DNA of 47,986 nt from NCBI GenBank assembly GCA_937899415.1, contig CALBPI010000067.1, forward strand, positions 1 to 47,986, given 5' to 3'. Each line of letters begins with the position of its first letter. Position 1 is the stretch's first letter. This DNA comes from an uncultured Gammaproteobacteria bacterium (GTDB lineage Bacteria > Pseudomonadota > Gammaproteobacteria > Steroidobacterales > Woeseiaceae). A program made the position numbers and the translations under genes. The notes under the pieces were generated by a model. It did no database searches and had not been told where the DNA came from. It worked only from the letters and a program-made list of their open reading frames with translations. Positions 42,936 to 47,986 of the stretch are shown here, piece after piece.

Positions 42936-43463
42936 GTGAGTGGACAACGCCCCGATCAGGCCGAGCTGACCAAAGATAACGACCTCTCGAAAACCGACGA
43001 GACGCTGGGCGTCATCGACGCCATGGTCGACGGCCTCAACGATCACGACATCGACAACATGGGGCGCTTCTTCAGCGAGTCATTCCGCTGGATTGGCAAC
43101 GCGGGCTGTGGCTTCAAGAGTGGCTTAAAGGAATTCCAGGACGGCTGGCAGCGGCCGTTTCAAGCGGCCTTTTCAGACAAGGTCTGCACCGATGAAGCCC
43201 GTATCACGCAAGGCGAATGGTGCGCCGCGTTTGGTCGGCAGGAGGCCGTGCACAGCGGCGAGTTCATGGGAATCGCACCCACAGGCAAGCGCGTCGAGAT
43301 CCGCTACATGGACTTCTGGAAAGTCGTCGACGGCAAGATCGTCGACAACTGGGTCATGGTCGACTTCCCGCACGTCATGCGCCAGCTGGGCGTCGACCCG
43401 TTCGACGGCCACGGCTGGGAGCGCTTTGATTCGACGTCGATGCCGAGCAACGTCGCCGACTGA
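42936..43463 (+). CDS. Single-domain SnoaL/ester cyclase-like protein
   Basis: 175 residues starting with GTG at 42936, AAGGA eight bases upstream. One NTF2-like cone domain with FRWIGNAGCG, PTGKRVEIRYMDFW and DNWVMVDFPHVMRQLGVDPF, motifs that align with the second domain of the two-domain copies at 29465 and 41888. It is the last gene of the SDR operon, 16 bases after copy 2. It could be the catalytic partner or a stand-alone version of that domain. Function unknown. Confidence 0.78.
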   Translation: MSGQRPDQAELTKDNDLSKTDETLGVIDAMVDGLNDHDIDNMGRFFSESFRWIGNAGCGFKSGLKEFQDGWQRPFQAAFSDKVCTDEARITQGEWCAAFGRQEAVHSGEFMGIAPTGKRVEIRYMDFWKVVDGKIVDNWVMVDFPHVMRQLGVDPFDGHGWERFDSTSMPSNVAD

Positions 43464-43514
43464 TCCCGTGCGGTCCCGCCGCGCACGCTGCGACCAATCC
43501 TCGAAATCGTGAAA

Positions 43515-43531
43515 CCAATCGGTTTACCAAT
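43515..43531. promoter_or_regulatory. Operator-like repeat 1 (TTGGTAAACC)
   Basis: On the minus strand ATTGGTAAACCGATTGG occupies 43531-43515, with the dyad GGT/ACC inside. A second, cleaner copy lies at 43635-43647. Both stand in the promoter region of the second TonB receptor, suggesting a regulator distinct from the LacI-like one. Confidence 0.4.
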
Positions 43532-43634
43532 AGCGCGTTCTGCGGAATTGGCTGTGCCTTGAGAAAGCCTCTTCAGCACGCATCATTCTTCAGCCTCGGG
43601 ACAATAAGAGTTCAAAAACAAAGGCTTGGAGCGA

Positions 43635-43647
43635 TTGGTAAGACCAA
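43635..43647. promoter_or_regulatory. Operator-like repeat 2 (TTGGTAAGACCAA)
   Basis: A 5-bp inverted repeat, TTGGT/ACCAA with a 3-base centre, lies 28 bases before the -35 of the receptor promoter. GntR-type regulators of sugar-acid metabolism bind dyads with TTGGT/ACCAA arms, but the regulator here is not encoded in the window. Confidence 0.45.
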
Positions 43648-43674
43648 AATGCTCTATTTGGAGAGTGTTTTTGG

Positions 43675-43704
43675 TTGAAATTCTGGTCATAATTGGATTA
43701 TAAA
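43675..43704 (+). promoter_or_regulatory. Promoter of the second TonB receptor
   Basis: TTGAAA (43675-43680) and TATAAA (43699-43704) are spaced by 18 bases, a good sigma-70-type promoter. It precedes the ATG at 43755, which has a strong AGGGGGG ribosome-binding site. Confidence 0.55.
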
Positions 43705-43754
43705 CCCCCTTCGGTTGCTTACCGAACACTACTGCTTCTTAGGGGGGATCTAAG

Positions 43755-46679
43755 ATGAACGTCAAGCGTGCGAGCGCTCTGCTCGCAATACCTGCGTCAA
43801 CCCTGACACTCATGTCAGCGGCCATCGCGCAGGAAGAACCAATCGAGGAAATCGTCGTAAAGGGCATCCGCGGATCGCTCGCAACGGCGATTGATCAGAA
43901 GCGCAATTCAGACAACCTGGTCGAAGTCATCATCGCCGAGGACATCGGGAAGCTGCCCGATCAGAACCTCGCTGAGGTCCTTGAGAACATCCCGGGCATC
44001 CAGATCACGCGCGAAGCAGGCGTGGGTAACGGCGTCCAGATTCGCGGGACCAATGCCAACCGGACGGAGATCAATGGGGTCTCGACCGTCGGTTCCGGCG
44101 CAGGTCGTACGGGGATCAACTTTGAGGACGTCTCGGCCGCGATTATCGCGGGCGTTGAAGTCACCAAGTCGCCAGAGGCCAAGACCATCGAAGGCTCAGT
44201 TGGCGGCACGATCAATCTCCGGACGATTCGGCCGCTGGAGCTCAGCGATTCGCTGGCAGTGGTTCGAATTCAGGGTGAAGACAGCAGCCTGTCGACCGAT
44301 GGTATCCAGCCCCGTCTCGCAGGGACCTGGGGTGACAACTGGTCGACGGATTCGGGCGATTTCGGCGTCGTTGTCAGCGGCAGCTACACCGAACAGGACG
44401 TCACCGCATTCCGTCCTCGCACGGACCGCGACAACTTTGTCGGCTCGGCGAGCGGCGCAGCGAGCGCGCAGCCCTTTGATTTCCTGCCCATCCAGTTCCT
44501 CGTGCAGGACTACGACAACTTCGAGTACGAAACCATCATCTTCGCGGGTTCGTTCGAGTGGGCGCCCAATGACAGCATGACGCTCTACTTCGACACGATC
44601 ATCAACGATCAGGAACGCCTCCAGGAAAGTTCTCGTGTGCAAGCTTCAGGTGTTTCCGATTTGCGTAACTTCTCCGTCCCGGATGGCTTCGAGCTTGTGA
44701 ACTTCGGCAGCATCGACGGCGAGAATGGCGGTCAGAACCTGGGCTCCATTCAAGCGGCGCTGTTCGGCACGATCCCGATTGAAACGGGCGGCGCTGATCC
44801 GAACCTGCGTCTGTCGACCGACACGAGCTCGCGCGTCACCGAAAGCCAGATCTTCCGGTTGGGTACGGACTGGGAGCGTGATCGCTGGTCGGGCCGCGTT
44901 GAGGTCTCGACGTCGCGTTCAGAGACGGACAACCCGAATTTCAGCACCACGCTGAACTTCATCAACCCCAATGCAGCGACCAACTCAAGTAACGAGAACG
45001 GCACGCCGTTCGCCTACGATCTCCGTGGCGGGCTGACGTTTGGTATCGCGTTTGGCGCTGCCGGTGCACCGGCACCGGCCGACCTGTTGAACCCGGCGAA
45101 CTACGTCCTTCGTGATGTGAACATCGGGCAAGACACGACCGAAAACACCGAAGACGCGTTCCTGTCCGATTTCTCGTTCGACTTGCAGTGGAAAGCGATT
45201 GCGTCGATTGACTTCGGCTATCGCTACAACAAGACCACGAGCACAACGGATGAAGTACGCTCCAACACCGGCATTCGACAGCTTGCTGAAGCGCCGACCG
45301 GAGACTTGTTCGAGAGCATCTTAACGACAGGCCCGGACAACTTTGATGCGGCCGACGGTCGAGCGCTGTTCGTCCGCGACTTCCTGCTCATCAACCCCGA
45401 AACGGCCAACTCGGACCCGGGGGCGGTACTCGACGTCATCAACGCGGCCATTGTGGCGAATAACGCGATCACCGGTGCGACGCGACCGCCAATCAGTGAT
45501 CCGACATCGCGCACAGCGGCGTTCTTCGATGTCGAGGAAACCACGAGCGCGCTGTATGCACAGGCCAACTTTGAAGTCGGCATGTTCCGCGGCAACTTCG
45601 GCTTCCGCTATGTGGACACCGATCTGGACTCGCGTGGCTTCCGTGTCACGGATGGTGTCAGCACGCCAACGTCCACAAGCTCGAGCTACGAGTTCTTCCT
45701 GCCGCGCATCAACATCGTGGCAAGTCCCCGTGATGATCTGGTTCTGCGACTGGGCTGGACGAAAGACATCCGACGACCCAACTTCGATGACCTGTCCACA
45801 TCGTTCTCGTTCAGCACGAGCCCGAACCCGCCCGTAAGTCTTGGCAACCCGGCGCTTGAGCCCGAAGAGGTCGATTCGCTCGACATCTCAGCCGAGTGGT
45901 ACTTCGCACCGGCTGCTGTCGCGAGCATCGGCTACTTCCGCAAGGAGCGTACGGGTGTATTCGTTCGCAACGACGAAGACCCGATCGAGGACGCCAACGG
46001 CTTCCGTGATATCACGGACCCGTGTGAGGCCGGCGGCATCTTCAACCCGATCGCCGACCCCAACGTGTTCGCACCGCCGGGAACTCCGCCAGGTGTCTGT
46101 GTGCCGACCACGCAGATCATCAACGGCACGGGTGAAACGACGCAGTCCGGTTTCGAGTTTGCGATCCAGTACGACCTGTCGAACTTCGAGGAGCAGCTGG
46201 GCTGGGCCTCGGGCTTCGGCTTCCTGGCCAACTACACGATTCAGGACTTCGATGGTGGTGATAACTTCCTCGGCCCCACGAGTCGTGCCGACACGGTGTT
46301 CACCGCACTCGGTAACCCCGATGTCACGCTGCGACAGCCGCTCGTGGATCTCTCGGAGAATGCCTACAACATCACGGTGTTCTACGAGAAGTATGATCTC
46401 TCGGCGCGACTGCGTTACACCTGGCGTGAGGCTTATCGTTCTACCGATTTCGGTAGCACGACGAGCTTCCCCTGGGGCTTCCCGGTGGTCCAGGACGACC
46501 GTGGGCAGCTCAACGGCAGCATCAGCTACAACGTCACCGACAACCTCAATGTTGGTCTGGAAGCTATCAACATTACGGAGTCTGAAGTCGAGCAGTACTG
46601 TGTCAACGAGAACGCATTGCTCTGCTTCCAGGGCCTGACCGATCGTCGTGTCACGTTTGGCGCCAGCTACCGGTTCTAA
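43755..46679 (+). CDS. TonB-dependent receptor, carbohydrate-type
   Basis: 974 residues. Signal peptide (~1-25), TonB box (EEPIEEIVVKGIRGSLATAI), plug domain with LPDQNLAEVLENIPGIQITRE, GVQIRGTNANRTEINGV and EVTKSPEAKTIEGSVGGTINL, then a long beta-barrel ending TFGASYRF with the terminal Phe. The RGSLATAIDQKRNSDNLVEVI start and the large size are typical of receptors that import oligosaccharides in Xanthomonas, Caulobacter and marine gammaproteobacteria. It stands in front of the polysaccharide-lyase-like gene, making a small polysaccharide-uptake pair. The glycan is unknown. Confidence 0.93.
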   Translation: MNVKRASALLAIPASTLTLMSAAIAQEEPIEEIVVKGIRGSLATAIDQKRNSDNLVEVIIAEDIGKLPDQNLAEVLENIPGIQITREAGVGNGVQIRGTNANRTEINGVSTVGSGAGRTGINFEDVSAAIIAGVEVTKSPEAKTIEGSVGGTINLRTIRPLELSDSLAVVRIQGEDSSLSTDGIQPRLAGTWGDNWSTDSGDFGVVVSGSYTEQDVTAFRPRTDRDNFVGSASGAASAQPFDFLPIQFLVQDYDNFEYETIIFAGSFEWAPNDSMTLYFDTIINDQERLQESSRVQASGVSDLRNFSVPDGFELVNFGSIDGENGGQNLGSIQAALFGTIPIETGGADPNLRLSTDTSSRVTESQIFRLGTDWERDRWSGRVEVSTSRSETDNPNFSTTLNFINPNAATNSSNENGTPFAYDLRGGLTFGIAFGAAGAPAPADLLNPANYVLRDVNIGQDTTENTEDAFLSDFSFDLQWKAIASIDFGYRYNKTTSTTDEVRSNTGIRQLAEAPTGDLFESILTTGPDNFDAADGRALFVRDFLLINPETANSDPGAVLDVINAAIVANNAITGATRPPISDPTSRTAAFFDVEETTSALYAQANFEVGMFRGNFGFRYVDTDLDSRGFRVTDGVSTPTSTSSSYEFFLPRINIVASPRDDLVLRLGWTKDIRRPNFDDLSTSFSFSTSPNPPVSLGNPALEPEEVDSLDISAEWYFAPAAVASIGYFRKERTGVFVRNDEDPIEDANGFRDITDPCEAGGIFNPIADPNVFAPPGTPPGVCVPTTQIINGTGETTQSGFEFAIQYDLSNFEEQLGWASGFGFLANYTIQDFDGGDNFLGPTSRADTVFTALGNPDVTLRQPLVDLSENAYNITVFYEKYDLSARLRYTWREAYRSTDFGSTTSFPWGFPVVQDDRGQLNGSISYNVTDNLNVGLEAINITESEVEQYCVNENALLCFQGLTDRRVTFGASYRF

Positions 46680-46685
46680 AAGGCG

Positions 46686-46710
46686 AGGCCCCGGCCATGC
46701 GCCGGGGCCT
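46686..46710 (+). terminator. Strong hairpin after the TonB receptor gene
   Basis: AGGCCCCGG (46686-46694) pairs with CCGGGGCCT (46702-46710) around a 7-base loop, then TTA. A stable 9-bp GC stem with a minimal T-run, seven bases after the stop: probable terminator or attenuator before the lyase-like gene. Confidence 0.6.
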
Positions 46711-46762
46711 TACCCCGCTTCCGGTTTGACTCGGGATACCCCCGCTGACCAAGAGCCTCGCC

Positions 46763-47728
46763 ATGAGTTCCGATCAGCACTGCACGAAAGCAACGGCCCG
46801 CGGCACCGCTTTTTGCGTGATTTTGAGCATTGCACTCGGCCTGGACGCCTGCGGATCAGGTGGTGGTACCCCAACAGTCGCCACGCCGCAAAACCCGCCG
46901 CCCGTTGTTACCCCGCCACCCGTTGATGAGGCCGCCTACACGGTCGTCTCCACACGAACGCTGTCGGCCGATGGCTTCGAGGCGGGCGTGGACACTTACG
47001 ATCTGATTCGGAACTTCGGCGGCCCGAATCCGATCGAGGCGCCGGACCTCTACGCGGTCAATCACCCCGGCGCGCCACACATCTACGAGGACGAAGACGC
47101 CGAGGTCGGAAACCACTTTGTCTTTGTCCTGCACCGGGATCTGGACCGGGACCGAGATCGCCTGGACATCACGGATCGGCAACGGAACGAGATCAAGACC
47201 TACAACTCGTCTGAAGACGCCGTGAAGGGCTTTGAGAACGAGACGCTCGTCTTCCGCTGGAAGTTCAAGATAAACGCGGACATGAGTGTCTCGACCCGAT
47301 TCACGAACCTGTTTCAGTTGAAGGCAGTCGGTGGCGACGATAGCCAGCCCATCATTACAATTTCGGGCGCAGAGCGTAGCGGCGAAGACGGCATCGAAGT
47401 TCGCCACAGCCCTCTGCAGGCGACAGCGCTGCTTGCGCGAACACCCTGGCCCGAAGTCACCGGGGAGTGGCTCGACGCCTACTGCCGGGCGACGTTCTCC
47501 GATACAGGGGCATTCCGCATGATTGTGACTCGAGTCCGTGATGGTGCGGTCATCTTCGACATTGCTGTCGATGAGCTCGACTTATGGCGTGGCGACAGTC
47601 CGGAACACTTCGTCCGGCCCAAGTGGGGCATCTACCGCTCGCTGGTGGATCTCGACAACCTTCGCCCTGACGAGGAGCGCGTCCGCTTCGCTAACTTTGT
47701 CCTTAGTAAGGTCGTCCTCGACAACTAG
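46763..47728 (+). CDS. Jelly-roll polysaccharide lyase-like lipoprotein
   Basis: 321 residues. The N-terminus has a hydrophobic segment ending in GLDAC followed by a Gly/Ser/Pro-rich linker (~32-60), so a lipoprotein tethered to the outer membrane is likely. The rest (~65-320) resembles the concanavalin-like lyase fold of heparinase I/PL20-type enzymes: DRQRNEIKTY near the active-site groove, LVFRWKFKIN, LFQLKAVGG and the closing strand PKWGIYRSL followed by EERVRFANFVLSKV. It would cleave an acidic polysaccharide by beta-elimination. The substrate class cannot be decided. Its position after a carbohydrate-type TonB receptor fits extracellular depolymerisation and uptake. Confidence 0.72.
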   Translation: MSSDQHCTKATARGTAFCVILSIALGLDACGSGGGTPTVATPQNPPPVVTPPPVDEAAYTVVSTRTLSADGFEAGVDTYDLIRNFGGPNPIEAPDLYAVNHPGAPHIYEDEDAEVGNHFVFVLHRDLDRDRDRLDITDRQRNEIKTYNSSEDAVKGFENETLVFRWKFKINADMSVSTRFTNLFQLKAVGGDDSQPIITISGAERSGEDGIEVRHSPLQATALLARTPWPEVTGEWLDAYCRATFSDTGAFRMIVTRVRDGAVIFDIAVDELDLWRGDSPEHFVRPKWGIYRSLVDLDNLRPDEERVRFANFVLSKVVLDN

Positions 47729-47744
47729 CGACGCCACCTTCGGG

Positions 47745-47873
47745 TCACTCATACGTGACATTGCGCGTGACGTAACCGTCTTCGTTGGCCCGGATTGGCG
47801 CCGTGTCTTTCATGACGACGTCCTCGATCTCGGTTATCGGTTCACCGTTCGTCAGGTACAGGTCGAGTGGTGG
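47745..47873 (-). CDS. 3' end of an unidentified gene, cut by damaged sequence
   Basis: A minus-strand frame ends with a TGA at 47745 and reads, from about 47870, LYLTNGEPITEIEDVV and then KDTAPIRANEDGYVTRNVTYE. Codon use is normal up to about 47873. Upstream of that (towards 47986) the composition becomes purine-rich and low in complexity, and the reading frame cannot be trusted. I do not recognise the family. It is convergent with the lyase-like gene. Confidence 0.4.
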   Translation of the reverse strand, partial: PPLDLYLTNGEPITEIEDVVMKDTAPIRANEDGYVTRNVTYE

Positions 47874-47986
47874 GGGGGCGCGCGCGGGAGGGGGAGAAAA
47901 GGTAGAGAGACGGGAGCCGGGGGACGCGACCCCGCGGCGAGAGAAGTTTGGAGGCCCGGAGGAGGACAATTAGAAAACGCAGGAGG
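47870..47986. other. Anomalous purine-rich, low-complexity window end
   Basis: From about 47870 the plus strand is dominated by G and A (GGTGGGGGGGCGCGCGCGGG, then GA-rich runs such as AGGGGGAGAAAAGG and GGAGGAGG). It differs sharply from the balanced GC-rich sequence before it. No gene, hairpin or repeat unit explains it. The simplest reading is a poor-quality or mis-assembled contig end. Confidence 0.55.

Noticed and set aside
27208-43463. Complete L-fucose or fucoidan catabolic pathway
   Set aside because: Sulfatase, lactonase-like amidohydrolase, SDR and aldolase would fit, but no fucosidase or enolase-type sugar-acid dehydratase is present, and the four SnoaL-like proteins and the HisD-like enzyme are unexplained.

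Overview
The window is one contig-like piece of a GC-rich gammaproteobacterial chromosome, probably from an aquatic or marine heterotroph. The evidence is a FadH that follows the enterobacterial enzyme closely, abundant c-di-GMP signalling proteins, two large TonB-dependent receptors, a Tat-exported sulfatase and a sodium:solute symporter. Family and genus cannot be fixed from sequence alone. Several genes start with TTG or GTG (TTG at 3018, 12831, 21984 and 34018). No rRNA, tRNA, CRISPR array or insertion sequence was seen.

Layout. 1-354 is the cut 5' part of a membrane protein gene. 538-9834 is a signalling and envelope block: an EAL/degenerate GGDEF protein, a blue-copper-like periplasmic protein overlapping a beta-barrel protein, a DUF3313-like protein, and a 1363-residue propeller/Y_Y_Y/PAS/GGDEF/EAL receptor. 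9862-17159 holds an ICMT-like membrane methyltransferase, fadH, and an RND efflux pump with its adaptor. 17240-20172 is class I nrdAB. 20173-20868 is a control region with two back-to-back cobalamin riboswitches: one on the minus strand for nrdAB, with a tandem pair of NrdR-box-like sites upstream, and one on the plus strand for a BLUF photoreceptor fused to a B12/SCHIC-like domain. That gene is translationally coupled to a Gfo/Idh/MocA oxidoreductase. A diguanylate cyclase follows on the minus strand.

24.5-43.5 kb looks like one catabolic locus. It has a TonB receptor and sulfatase, a bicupin/HisD-like dehydrogenase/SnoaL operon, a SnoaL/amidohydrolase operon, a LacI-hydrolase-MetE-like-aldolase operon, and an SDR/Na+ symporter/hydrolase/SnoaL/SnoaL operon. 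Four proteins are SnoaL (ester cyclase) or NTF2-like. Five intergenic sites carry the core TGCATTCG, three of them an identical 12-mer, at the promoters of the receptor and the enzyme operons. This suggests one LacI-family regulon. The substrate is unknown; the gene set fits import of a sulfated or lactone-forming organic compound.

43.5-47.7 kb holds a second TonB receptor and a jelly-roll polysaccharide-lyase-like lipoprotein with different operator-like repeats (TTGGT..ACC). The last ~115 bases have an abrupt purine-rich, low-complexity composition and look like a damaged sequence end. They cut a minus-strand gene.

The most interesting part is 20.2-23.0 kb, where B12, blue light and deoxyribonucleotide synthesis appear to meet at one divergent regulatory node. 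The second is the undescribed multi-SnoaL catabolic regulon.
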